From the NCBI RefSeq assembly GCF_022549495.1, contig NZ_JAKZGD010000002.1, positions 62,001-126,000 of the forward strand: 64,000 bases of DNA, written 5' to 3'. Below, piece after piece: positions 9,351-18,039 of the stretch (positions are counted from its first letter, which is position 1; the number at the start of each line of letters is the position of its first letter). The stretch comes from Acinetobacter sp. ANC 4805. GTDB lineage: Bacteria > Pseudomonadota > Gammaproteobacteria > Pseudomonadales > Moraxellaceae. A program made the position numbers and the translations under genes. Below the pieces are notes generated by a model. The model was not told where the DNA came from, did no database searches, and worked only from the letters and a program-made list of their open reading frames with translations.

Positions 9351-10511
9351 ATGAAAATTACTGTCGTAGGTGCAGGTTATGTCGGCTTATCCAATGCTTT
9401 ATTATTTTCAAAACAACATGATGTGATGGTCTTCGATATTGATAAAACACGCGTAAAGAACATTAATCAGCGCGTATCACCGATTAGCGATACCTGTATT
9501 CAAAGCTATTTATCTGAATCTAATCTTGAAGCGACTTGTGATCAAGAGCAGGCGTATCAACATGCTAAATTGGTCATTATCGCAACACCTACCAACTACA
9601 ACCCTGAAACAAATTACTTCGATACATCGAGTATTGAAACTGTTATTCATGATATTCAAAAAGTAAATCCTAAAGCGTTGATGCTGATCAAATCTACAGT
9701 TCCAGTCGGCTATACCAAGGAACTTTCTAAAAAACTTGCGTTAAAGAATCTTATTTTTTCTCCTGAATTTCTAAGAGAGGGGCAGGCTTTACAAGATAAT
9801 TTATATCCGTCACGGATTATTGTGGGGGAAAAGTCAAAGAGAGCTGAGAAAATTGCCAAGCTTTATTTGAAAGCGACCATTAAAAAAGACGCGGTACTGT
9901 TATGTGTTGACTCAACAGAAGCAGAAGCAATTAAGCTGTTTTCAAATACTTATTTAGCGATGCGCGTTGCTTTTTTTAATGAGTTGGATACCTATTGTCT
10001 AAAAAATAAACTGAGTGCTTTAGATATAATTAAAGGGGTGGGATTAGATCAACGTATTGGTGATCACTATAACAATCCATCCTTCGGTTATGGAGGATAT
10101 TGTTTGCCGAAAGATACCAAGCAGCTTTTAGCCAACTATCATGAAACACCACAAGAGTTGATTTCGGCAATTATTCGTTCTAACCAGACTCGTAAGCAAG
10201 CGATTATTGAAGATATTCTGAGTCGGAATATTACTTGTGTTGGTATTTATCGACTGACTATGAAAGCAGACTCAGATAATTTTAGAGAGTCAGCTGTACA
10301 TGATGTGTTGAGTGGTTTAGCGGATGTGGGAATCCAAATTGTGATCTATGAACCAACTTTGAGTACGAAAGCGTACCTTGGTCATCCTTTGGTATCGAGT
10401 CTACAAAAATTTAAAGCAATCTCTGATTTGATTATTGTCAATCGTATGGTGCCGATGTTCAGTGATGTAATGGAAAAAATATATACACGAGATTTATTTG
10501 GGATAAATTAA
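9351..10511 (+). CDS. ugd: UDP-glucose 6-dehydrogenase family
   Basis: The enzyme oxidises a UDP-hexose twice with NAD to the uronic acid, most likely UDP-glucose to UDP-glucuronate. The 386-residue protein starts with an NAD-binding GAGYVG motif (residues 7-12), has the STVPVGYT block, and carries the catalytic cysteine at about Cys251 in GYGGYCLPKDT. Its length matches the short E. coli/streptococcal class rather than the longer Ugd usually found in Acinetobacter capsule loci. It opens the sugar locus 142 bases after ilvE. The activity on another UDP-sugar cannot be excluded from sequence. Confidence 0.88.
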   Translation: MKITVVGAGYVGLSNALLFSKQHDVMVFDIDKTRVKNINQRVSPISDTCIQSYLSESNLEATCDQEQAYQHAKLVIIATPTNYNPETNYFDTSSIETVIHDIQKVNPKALMLIKSTVPVGYTKELSKKLALKNLIFSPEFLREGQALQDNLYPSRIIVGEKSKRAEKIAKLYLKATIKKDAVLLCVDSTEAEAIKLFSNTYLAMRVAFFNELDTYCLKNKLSALDIIKGVGLDQRIGDHYNNPSFGYGGYCLPKDTKQLLANYHETPQELISAIIRSNQTRKQAIIEDILSRNITCVGIYRLTMKADSDNFRESAVHDVLSGLADVGIQIVIYEPTLSTKAYLGHPLVSSLQKFKAISDLIIVNRMVPMFSDVMEKIYTRDLFGIN

Positions 10512-10685
10512 AGCTATAATTGTTAAACAAAACTATAAACAATCCTCCTAGTTTGGTGAATTAATAATAATTTTTTTGATAACGCCTATGCTAAGATACC
10601 CCAATATTCAGTGCATATTGTTTTAAAACACTTGGTACGAAAATCGCAACGCGAAAAATAATATCTAAGGCATTAAGGTTATCAG

Positions 10686-11441
10686 ATGGCAGACATTCAA
10701 CAAGATTCAGCAACTCATGAAGACAATATTATTTTGTGCATGAAATGGGGAACGAAGTATGGTCCAGAATATGTTAATCGTCTGTATAACATGGTCAAAC
10801 GCCATCTGACTTTACCCTTTAAAATGGTTTGTTTGACGGATCGTAGCGAGGGCATTGATCCAAATGTTCAGTGCTTTCCGATACCACCTTTAGATTTGCC
10901 TGCGGGTAGCCCAGAACGTGGTTGGAACAAACTTTCCACTTTTGAACCAGATTTATATGGTTTAAAAGGTAATGCTTTATTCTTAGACCTTGATGTTGTG
11001 ATTGTGGATAATATTGACTGCTTTTTTCAAGAGAAAGGCGAGTTTTTAATTATTCATGATTGGAAGCGACCTTGGCGTATCACGGGCAATAGTTCTGTTT
11101 ATCGGTTTAAATTAGGTAGTTTTCCTGAAATTTTACCGTATTTCCGTGAGCATTTTGATGAGATTCGTCAAAAATTCCGTAATGAGCAAGCCTATTTGTC
11201 ATGGTTTGTCGATGCGCATGGTACTTTAAGTTATTGGAATGAAGATTGGTGTAAAAGCTATAAATACCATTGTTTACAGAAGATTCCATTGGCATATTTT
11301 AAGCCGCCTGTAAAACCGAAAGGTGCAAAAATTATTATTTTCCATGGGGAAATTAATCCACCTGATGCTGTAAATGGTGGCGGTGGTAAATGGTATCGTT
11401 ATGTATTGCCTTCAGATTGGATTAAAGAGGCTTGGCAGTAA
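10686..11441 (+). CDS. GT8-like glycosyltransferase
   Basis: The 251-residue protein has a nucleotide-diphospho-sugar transferase look: an early strand NIILCMKWGTKYG, then NALFLDLDVVIVDN holding a D-x-D triad (about residue 102) that would bind metal and the sugar nucleotide, and a late IIIFHGEINPPD segment resembling the HG-x-x-K/N-P end of GT8-type enzymes. No membrane segment is present, so it acts at the cytoplasmic face. It is followed after only four bases by the double GT2 gene, so the two are co-translated. Donor and acceptor are unknown. Confidence 0.7.
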   Translation: MADIQQDSATHEDNIILCMKWGTKYGPEYVNRLYNMVKRHLTLPFKMVCLTDRSEGIDPNVQCFPIPPLDLPAGSPERGWNKLSTFEPDLYGLKGNALFLDLDVVIVDNIDCFFQEKGEFLIIHDWKRPWRITGNSSVYRFKLGSFPEILPYFREHFDEIRQKFRNEQAYLSWFVDAHGTLSYWNEDWCKSYKYHCLQKIPLAYFKPPVKPKGAKIIIFHGEINPPDAVNGGGGKWYRYVLPSDWIKEAWQ

Positions 11442-11445
11442 TCCT

Positions 11446-13068
11446 ATGTCGTCTGTATTAAATCAACAACCTCGACCATTCCGCTTAAGCGTCGTGATGA
11501 TGGTAAAAAATGAGGCAAAAAATTTAGCAATATCATTACCAGCTTTAAAAGGCTGGATTGATGAGCTTATTGTTCTTGACTCTGGTAGTACTGATCAGGG
11601 GCAGCAGTTGGTTGAGTCTGCTGGTGGTCAATGGTTTGTAAATACAAATTGGCAAGGTTTTGGCAAGCAGAGACAATTGGCACAGAGCTATGCAACAGGT
11701 GACTGGATTTTAGCACTAGATGCAGATGAAGAAATCACTCCTCAGTTGAAGCAAAGCATTCTTGAGGTGATTGCACATACACCTGCCAATACAGTTTATG
11801 GTATTAAACGAATCGATTGTATTTTTGGTCATGAAATTGATAATTCATATTGGGCATTAAAAGCACATTGGCGCTTATACCCAAAGACGTTTCAATATAA
11901 TGATAATTTAGTACATGAGTCAGTTGAACTGAATGGTGCAGTAACACAAACCTTGAAAGGAACAATGTTACATCATACCGCAGATACACCTCAGTTTTGG
12001 CTAGATAAACGCTTACAGTATGCAAAAGCATGGGCAGTTGATCGACATCAACGTGGCAAAAATGTTTCAATATTTTCTGTTATATTGCATGCAAAGTGGG
12101 CGTTTATTAAACAATACCTGATTGATGGTCGGTTTTTAAAAGGTCGATACGGTTTTGTCTACTCATTATTATTTACACAATACACGTTTAATAAATATGC
12201 CATTTTATATGATTTAGAAAACAACCAAGCGGAAAAGAATTTTTTAGATCTGAATAACAAACAGCAACTATTAAAACCTATTGATAAAGCGAATAAAAAG
12301 TCGACTTTGTCTTTAGTTATGATACTTAAAAATGAATCGAAACATTTGGCAGCATGTTTGGATACGGTATCTGATATTGTTGATGAAATTATTATTTTAG
12401 ATTCAGGCAGTACTGATTCTACAAAAGAAATAGCTGAAAGATATAATGCGAAATGGCATGTTAATTTGGATTGGCAGGGTTTTGGTAAGCAAAGACAATT
12501 GGCTCAGACTTATGCGACTGGAGATTATGTTCTTGTTCTAGATGCTGATGAGCGATTAGATCAGCCTTTAAGACAAGCGATTGCCAATGTGCTGAATCAA
12601 CCTGTACAAACAGATAAGGTTTTTAGTGTAGCTCGAGTAAATCAATTCTGTGGCATCGAAGTACAGAAACGCTTTTGGTATGCAGATAAACTTGCTAGAT
12701 TATATGCACGTGAACATTTCCAGTATTCTAGTTTAGAGGTACATGAATCTTTAGATTCAAAAGGTGTGCCTGTCAAAAGATTAGATGGTTATTTGATGCA
12801 CTTGACCAATGATGATTTACATCATTTTCTATTAAAAAATATTCGTTATAGCCATGATTGGGCGACTGAAAAATATAATAATGGAAAACAAGTTAATCTA
12901 TTGATGGTTGTTCTCCGATCTATATTTTCGTTTATTCGTGAATATATTATTCGTGGGGATATACTTGGTGGAGCGTATGGTTTATTTCTTGCAGTGGCAT
13001 CATTGGGTTATACTTTAGATAAGTATCTGATGTTATGGCAGAAGAATAGAGGGTGTAAAGATCTTTAA
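11446..13068 (+). CDS. Fused double GT2 (WaaE/KdtX-like) glycosyltransferase
   Basis: This 540-residue protein contains two complete family-2 glycosyltransferase units in tandem. Unit 1 (about residues 15-265) has SVVMMVKNEAKNL, LDSGSTD, WQGFGKQRQLAQ near 67 and LALDADEEI. Unit 2 (about 285-535) repeats these as SLVMILKNESKHL, LDSGSTD, WQGFGKQRQLAQ near 341 and LVLDADERL, an offset of about 274 residues. Single-unit relatives of this type (WaaE/KdtX group) add a hexose to the inner core of lipopolysaccharide. The start is ATG 11446; an upstream in-frame start at 11374 would overlap the previous gene. The fusion suggests two successive sugar additions by one polypeptide, which is inference. 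Confidence 0.82.
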   Translation: MSSVLNQQPRPFRLSVVMMVKNEAKNLAISLPALKGWIDELIVLDSGSTDQGQQLVESAGGQWFVNTNWQGFGKQRQLAQSYATGDWILALDADEEITPQLKQSILEVIAHTPANTVYGIKRIDCIFGHEIDNSYWALKAHWRLYPKTFQYNDNLVHESVELNGAVTQTLKGTMLHHTADTPQFWLDKRLQYAKAWAVDRHQRGKNVSIFSVILHAKWAFIKQYLIDGRFLKGRYGFVYSLLFTQYTFNKYAILYDLENNQAEKNFLDLNNKQQLLKPIDKANKKSTLSLVMILKNESKHLAACLDTVSDIVDEIIILDSGSTDSTKEIAERYNAKWHVNLDWQGFGKQRQLAQTYATGDYVLVLDADERLDQPLRQAIANVLNQPVQTDKVFSVARVNQFCGIEVQKRFWYADKLARLYAREHFQYSSLEVHESLDSKGVPVKRLDGYLMHLTNDDLHHFLLKNIRYSHDWATEKYNNGKQVNLLMVVLRSIFSFIREYIIRGDILGGAYGLFLAVASLGYTLDKYLMLWQKNRGCKDL

Positions 13069-13164
13069 GGTGGGGTTGTAAACATCTCATCTATTTTCAT
13101 GGATTTTTATATTTAGTTTTGATGAAATCAATTCGTAATGTTTGATATTTAAAGATATAGCACA

Positions 13165-14574
13165 GTGAAGCAAATTAAACCGATTATAATGGCTGGTGGT
13201 AGTGGAACTCGATTATGGCCATTATCGAGAACACAATTTCCAAAACAATTTTTAAAACTTGGTTTGGATGGTTATACATTACTACAATCTACTGTATTAC
13301 GATTAAAAAATTTGGATTGTGAAGATCCTATTCTTATTTGTAATGAAGAACATCGTTTCTTAGCAGCAGAACAAATGCGCGAAATTGGTGTTAATGCAAC
13401 CATTATACTAGAGCCTGTTGGGCAAAATACTGCACCTGCAATTGCTTTGGCAGCATTCCTATTAGAACAAAAAGAAGAAAATAAGCTTATGCTTATTTTA
13501 GCTGCTGACCATGTTATTACCGAACAAAGTATATTTGAGCGTAGTGTAGTTGATGCTATTCATTTAGCCAATCAGCGTAAATTAGTGACCTTTGGTATCG
13601 TTCCAACACATGCTGAAACAGGTTATGGTTATATTGAAAAAGGATCATCTATAGAGCATGGTTTTAATATTGCCAAGTTTGTAGAAAAACCAGATCAAGC
13701 AACTGCCCAAGAATATTTAGAAAGCCAAAAATTCCTTTGGAATAGTGGCATGTTTATGTTTCAAGCGGATCAATATTTGGAAGAGCTTAAAAAATATGCT
13801 CCTGATATTTTTCAAGCATGCTATTTATCTATGCAAGATACGCGATTAGATTTTGATTTCATTCGAATTGATCAAGCTGAGTTTGAAAAATGCCGCTCAG
13901 AATCTATTGATTATGCGGTCATGGAAAAGACCGAGCATGCGGTTGTTATTCCGCTTGATGCGGGATGGAGTGATGTTGGTTCATGGTCTGCTTTGTGGGA
14001 TATAAGACAAAAAGATGAAGACGGTAATGTAACGGATGGTGATGTGATTCTGCATCAGAGTCAGAATAATTATTGTTATAGTGAAAGCCGTTTAGTTTCG
14101 TTGCTTGGCGTACAGGGACTTGTTGTTGTTGAGACAAAAGATGCTGTATTAGTTGCGGACAAAGATAAAGTTCAGGATATTAAAAAAATAGTAGAACAAT
14201 TAAAACGAGATAATCGTAATGAGTATTTCTGCCATAGGGAAATTTATCGCCCTTGGGGGAAATATGACAGTATTGACCAATCTACGAGATATCAAGTTAA
14301 ACGTATTACCGTAAAGCCTGGGCAAAAGTTATCGATACAGATGCATTATCATCGTTCTGAACATTGGATTGTTGTTAGCGGAACTGCAAAAATTCATAAA
14401 GGAACAGAAAGTTTTCTATTAACCGAAAATGAATCCGTTTATATTCCCTTAGGTGAGATTCATGCTTTAGAAAATCCTGGCAAATTGCCTTTAGAATTGA
14501 TTGAAGTACAATCAGGAAGTTATCTTGGAGAAGATGATATCGTTCGTTTTGATGATTTGTATGGAAGAAAGTAA
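13165..14574 (+). CDS. manC: Mannose-1-phosphate guanylyltransferase/mannose-6-phosphate isomerase
   Basis: The bifunctional enzyme makes GDP-mannose from mannose-1-phosphate and interconverts fructose-6-phosphate and mannose-6-phosphate. The 469-residue protein begins with the pyrophosphorylase signature [14 protein letters not shown] and FPKQFL, has FVEKPD in the middle, and ends with a cupin-type isomerase domain (about residues 350-465) with [26 protein letters not shown] and [14 protein letters not shown]. The start is GTG at 13165. No phosphomannomutase gene is in this cluster, so that step must come from elsewhere. Its presence implies GDP-mannose, or a sugar derived from it, in the product of this locus. 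Confidence 0.95.
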   Translation: MKQIKPIIMAGGSGTRLWPLSRTQFPKQFLKLGLDGYTLLQSTVLRLKNLDCEDPILICNEEHRFLAAEQMREIGVNATIILEPVGQNTAPAIALAAFLLEQKEENKLMLILAADHVITEQSIFERSVVDAIHLANQRKLVTFGIVPTHAETGYGYIEKGSSIEHGFNIAKFVEKPDQATAQEYLESQKFLWNSGMFMFQADQYLEELKKYAPDIFQACYLSMQDTRLDFDFIRIDQAEFEKCRSESIDYAVMEKTEHAVVIPLDAGWSDVGSWSALWDIRQKDEDGNVTDGDVILHQSQNNYCYSESRLVSLLGVQGLVVVETKDAVLVADKDKVQDIKKIVEQLKRDNRNEYFCHREIYRPWGKYDSIDQSTRYQVKRITVKPGQKLSIQMHYHRSEHWIVVSGTAKIHKGTESFLLTENESVYIPLGEIHALENPGKLPLELIEVQSGSYLGEDDIVRFDDLYGRK

Positions 14575-14577
14575 GAA

Positions 14578-15405
14578 ATGGCGATACCTAAAATAATTCA
14601 TCAGACTTATAGAAGCAAAGAGCTACCTCCAGAGATTTTTGAAATCGTAGAGGGGTTCAAGAGTTTGAACCCAGATTGGGAGTATCGATTCTATACAGAT
14701 GAAGATATCTTAGATTATATTCAAAAAAATTTTGATGAAACGATTCTTACAGCATATCTAAAAATCAATCCAGTTTATGGTGCAGCTAAAGCTGATTTAT
14801 TCAGATATTTAGTATTATATAAAGAGGGTGGGGTCTATGTTGATATTAAAAGTACATGTATCTACCCTTTAAATGATGTTATTCGACCAGATGATCAATT
14901 TATTGTTACGCAGTGGCAAAATGATCTTGGTAAAAAAGATGAAAGTACGGGGTTGTTTTTGTACTTAACTGAAGATCTAAAAATAAAAAATGGAGAATAT
15001 CAACAATGGTTTATCATTGCGGAAAAGAATTCTCCAGTCATGAAACATGTTGTGGATACTATTGTCAGTAATATTCTCAACTATAGAGCTTGGGATTATA
15101 AGTTCCATAGCTATGGTAAACGTGGGGTCTTATTCGTTACAGGACCAATTGCCTATACAAAAGCAATTCATAGTGTTCAAAATAAATATCCTATTCGATT
15201 TGAACGTTATGATATTGATATGGGCTTTGTATATAATGCGCTAAAAAATAAGTCACATACGAAAGTTTTGGCTAAGCATTATGCGAACTATAAAAGCCAT
15301 GTCGTTGATCAAGGTTTTGCTTTGAATTTTCTTTTTTCTATTTATATACTTGGGGTTCGCTTGATTAAAAATGGATTAAAAGCGATGGGTAAGTGGAAAG
15401 AGTAA
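14578..15405 (+). CDS. GT32-type glycosyltransferase (OCH1-like)
   Basis: The 275-residue protein starts with the characteristic IPKIIHQTYRSKELPPE and NPDWEYRFYTDEDI blocks and has the core KADLFRYLVLYKEGGVYVDIKS (about residues 80-101), where the V-D-I-K segment takes the place of the canonical D-x-D. This DIK form is common in bacterial capsule and LOS enzymes of the family. The ATG lies three bases after the manC stop, so translation is coupled. Members usually add mannose, galactose or related hexoses; with manC upstream, mannose is a reasonable guess only. Confidence 0.85.
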   Translation: MAIPKIIHQTYRSKELPPEIFEIVEGFKSLNPDWEYRFYTDEDILDYIQKNFDETILTAYLKINPVYGAAKADLFRYLVLYKEGGVYVDIKSTCIYPLNDVIRPDDQFIVTQWQNDLGKKDESTGLFLYLTEDLKIKNGEYQQWFIIAEKNSPVMKHVVDTIVSNILNYRAWDYKFHSYGKRGVLFVTGPIAYTKAIHSVQNKYPIRFERYDIDMGFVYNALKNKSHTKVLAKHYANYKSHVVDQGFALNFLFSIYILGVRLIKNGLKAMGKWKE

Positions 15406-15460
15406 GTCATTAGTTTTTGATAAATATAAAGTTATATAGATATTGGGTTATAGGTGTAAA

Positions 15461-16705
15461 ATGATTTGGATAAATATTTCAAATATTTTAAAAGTCGATA
15501 AGTTTAGTGGTATCGCTCGAACAGAGTATGAATTATGCTTGTATGCTTATAAGTTATCTCAGCAAGGCTATGCTATCAAATTTTGTACATTTGATGACTG
15601 TCTGAGTTTTATTGAAATTGAAAGTCAGCAATTATCAGGTGTATTACATAATCTTAAAAATGACTGTGTTGTTAAAAATAGTCGATTAAAATTTAAGCCA
15701 AAATTAAAAAGAAGTATTTTTAAGCGCTTAAATGCACTTAGAGTATTTTGTGGGATTGTTAGTCATTGCTTTCGTGATGGTGATTTGATTATTTCTGTAG
15801 GGCAAAATTTAGGTTCAAGTGAGATGAGAGCCTTTGAAATTATAAAGAAAAAAATCAATATTGAATTAAAGTTATTGTGTCATGACTTAATACCTATTAA
15901 TTACCCAGAGTTTTTCCTAAGTCAAAATACAAGTTTGTTCTCAAGGTATATGAATCAAACGATTAAGGTGGTAGATCATTTTTATTGTAATTCTGAGTTC
16001 ACAAAAACTGAATTATCAGAATATCATACTAAAATGGGAGTTAATCAACCTCCAATGACCGTTGTTACACTCGGGTGTGATTTATATATGAAACAAATCA
16101 CAGATAATAAAAGTGATTTGTTAAAAAGCATTATGAATCAACCCTATTTGTTATTTGTTTCTACGATTGAGATCAGAAAAAACCATAATTTGATTTATCA
16201 AATGTATTTAAAGTTATTGGAGCAAGGTGTTCAGAATCTACCACCTGTTTATTTTGTTGGACGTAGAGGGTGGAAGGTCGAAGCATTATTAAATAACTTA
16301 GATAATGATAGCCGAATTAAGGACAAGATTCGTATTTTAGATAATGTTTCTGATTCGGACCTCATACAGTTATACAAACATTGCTGGTTTACCCTATATC
16401 CATCATTTATTGAGGGATATGGATTACCTGTTGCTGAGAGCTTATCTTTTGGTAAGTTTTGTTTATCGTCGAATGCGGGTTCTTTAACTGAAGTTGGTAA
16501 AGAATATATTGATTATGCTGATCCGCATCAATTAGACCAATGGGCTGAAAAGTTTTTGTTTTTAATTAACCATCCAGAGTATGTCGCCGAAAAAGAAAAA
16601 CAAATTCGTGATCAATATCGTCCAACCTCTTGGGAAGAATGTTCAAAAGAGATTTTGAACTCAGAACTTTTCACTTCCAAACAAGATCAACTAGCAACGG
16701 TTTGA
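15461..16705 (+). CDS. GT4 glycosyltransferase
   Basis: The 414-residue protein is a GT-B fold retaining glycosyltransferase. The C-terminal half shows LLFVSTIEIRKNH, VYFVGRRGW, then SFIEGYGLPVAESLSFGK with Glu318 of the E-x7-E motif that binds the nucleotide sugar. The N-terminal acceptor domain is very AT-rich and poorly conserved, as is usual. The ATG at 15461 is preferred because AGGTG precedes it; an in-frame TTG lies 18 bases earlier. It is the last gene of the sugar locus on this strand and is followed by a hairpin facing the convergent acyltransferase gene. Related mannosyltransferases exist but the substrate cannot be read. Confidence 0.85.
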   Translation: MIWINISNILKVDKFSGIARTEYELCLYAYKLSQQGYAIKFCTFDDCLSFIEIESQQLSGVLHNLKNDCVVKNSRLKFKPKLKRSIFKRLNALRVFCGIVSHCFRDGDLIISVGQNLGSSEMRAFEIIKKKINIELKLLCHDLIPINYPEFFLSQNTSLFSRYMNQTIKVVDHFYCNSEFTKTELSEYHTKMGVNQPPMTVVTLGCDLYMKQITDNKSDLLKSIMNQPYLLFVSTIEIRKNHNLIYQMYLKLLEQGVQNLPPVYFVGRRGWKVEALLNNLDNDSRIKDKIRILDNVSDSDLIQLYKHCWFTLYPSFIEGYGLPVAESLSFGKFCLSSNAGSLTEVGKEYIDYADPHQLDQWAEKFLFLINHPEYVAEKEKQIRDQYRPTSWEECSKEILNSELFTSKQDQLATV

Positions 16706-16714
16706 AAACAATAG

Positions 16715-16744
16715 TATTTGGCAGTTTTTGTAAACTGCCAAATA
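16715..16744. terminator. Bidirectional hairpin between convergent genes
   Basis: TATTTGGCAGTTT (16715-16727) and AAACTGCCAAATA (16732-16744) form a perfect 13-bp stem with a four-base loop. It sits between the GT4 gene and the convergent acyltransferase. The T-run on the plus strand comes a few bases late, so efficiency is uncertain. Confidence 0.65.
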
Positions 16745-16802
16745 ACTAATTTTTCAATTATACTGAGTTAAGCATGACAATATTTTCACAATAGGTCACT
16801 AA

Positions 16803-17687
16803 CTATTGATCATGTTTATAAAAAGTATCTTCTACACCTGATTGAATCCGTCTAAACCGCTTATATCCCCACATATATTCAGTCGGGAAACGGTTGATCA
16901 TGTTCTCAACGGCTTTGTTAAGCGCTGTTGTTGCGATTTCGATATCACGATCATAGAGTTGAGGATCATTGAGATCATCACAATACACATCAAAACCTTC
17001 ACCATCTTCACGGCGGAAACAACTTAAACCGACAAGACGACATTGGGTTTTTTGTGCCATTTTACTGGCAAGGGTGCTGGTTAAACACGGAATTCCAAAA
17101 AAAGGAACAATCACTCCACCTGACGGATGCGGAACATGATCAGGTAAAATAACGCTAAATCCACCTTGTTTTAGGTTCTTAAACAAAGCTTTGACACCAT
17201 TAGCATCCGTTGGCACTAAGGTTGCATTCAGTCTTTGGCGAGCATGTAACGCAAAAGCATTAAATCCACTGTCTTTCATCGGTTTATACATAATGGTTGG
17301 CGTACCATACTGATTGACCCATGCATTCATCATTTCCCATGTACCAAGGTGAGGGGTAATGATCAGCGCACCTTTGGGATCGTTCAATGCATCCGTTAAG
17401 ATTTCTAAGTGATGTACGGTGTGAATCTGCTGAATGCTCCATTCAGGTGGCATTGCCCAGCATTTTCCAGATTCAATATAGCTCAAGCATTGCTTAGTCA
17501 CACTTTCTCGAGCAAGCCGTTCTTTTTGTTCTTGACTGAGTTCAGGATAAGCCAAACCAATATTGACTCTGGTTTTCCAAAGCATACTTTTATTAGGGTT
17601 TTGATTAATAAAATATGCTGCCACTTTTGCAATATTGCGCAAAAATGCTAAAGGTAAAATACGAAGTAAGCTAACGTAAAATGACAT
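16803..17687 (-). CDS. Lipid A-type lysophospholipid acyltransferase (LpxL/LpxM family)
   Basis: The 294-residue protein has an N-terminal hydrophobic anchor (about residues 5-28), the NIGLAYPELS segment, and the catalytic H-x4-E motif as HLGTWE at His113-Glu118, then PDHVPHPSGGVIVPFFG and a late TEYMWGYKRFR that match late acyltransferases of lipid A. It would add a secondary acyl chain at the inner membrane. Its place between the outer-core sugar genes and aspS fits LOS biosynthesis. I cannot tell LpxL from LpxM type or another acceptor, so no symbol is given. It starts a few bases after the stop of a small membrane protein gene. Confidence 0.88.
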   Translation of the reverse strand: MSFYVSLLRILPLAFLRNIAKVAAYFINQNPNKSMLWKTRVNIGLAYPELSQEQKERLARESVTKQCLSYIESGKCWAMPPEWSIQQIHTVHHLEILTDALNDPKGALIITPHLGTWEMMNAWVNQYGTPTIMYKPMKDSGFNAFALHARQRLNATLVPTDANGVKALFKNLKQGGFSVILPDHVPHPSGGVIVPFFGIPCLTSTLASKMAQKTQCRLVGLSCFRREDGEGFDVYCDDLNDPQLYDRDIEIATTALNKAVENMINRFPTEYMWGYKRFRRIQSGVEDTFYKHDQ

Positions 17688-17692
17688 TTAGA

Positions 17693-17914
17693 TTAATCTT
17701 TTTGATTGGCATTGCCTTTGAGCACCATATAAATTAGTGCTACAAAAATGAGTAATGCGCCAGCGAGACTACTTACGCAGAAATATAAAATGCGCTGGTT
17801 GGTGGTAATATTAAAGAGCTCATTTGCCAAGATGTAACGCATGAGAAACCATTGAGCAAGTGAAAACACAATAATTACAATCGTGTGTCGACGTACATCA
17901 GGACGCATTGCCAT
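17693..17914 (-). CDS. Small two-helix membrane protein
   Basis: This 73-residue protein has two hydrophobic segments (about residues 11-30 and 42-65) with a charged N-terminus and a Lys/Asn-rich tail. I do not recognise a family. The ATG at 17914 is preceded by GAGAGG at good distance. The stop codon is five bases before the acyltransferase start, so the two genes are almost certainly co-transcribed and translationally coupled; it could assist that enzyme, but no data in the sequence show this. Confidence 0.7.
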   Translation of the reverse strand: MAMRPDVRRHTIVIIVFSLAQWFLMRYILANELFNITTNQRILYFCVSSLAGALLIFVALIYMVLKGNANQKD

Positions 17915-17990
17915 AAGACTGACCTCTCAATAAAAAAGCAGCCTATTATGCCATTACACAACATGATCGCAAAGTAAAACCATGTAATAT

Positions 17991-18013
17991 AAAAAACCCT
18001 GCATTGAGCAGGG
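17991..18013 (-). terminator. Intrinsic terminator of aspS
   Basis: On the minus strand CCCTGC, a five-base loop and GCAGGG are followed by six T residues, 27 bases after the aspS stop. It lies upstream of the small membrane protein and acyltransferase genes. Confidence 0.8.
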
Positions 18014-18039
18014 TCTTATTCAGCAATAAGTTGAAAAAA

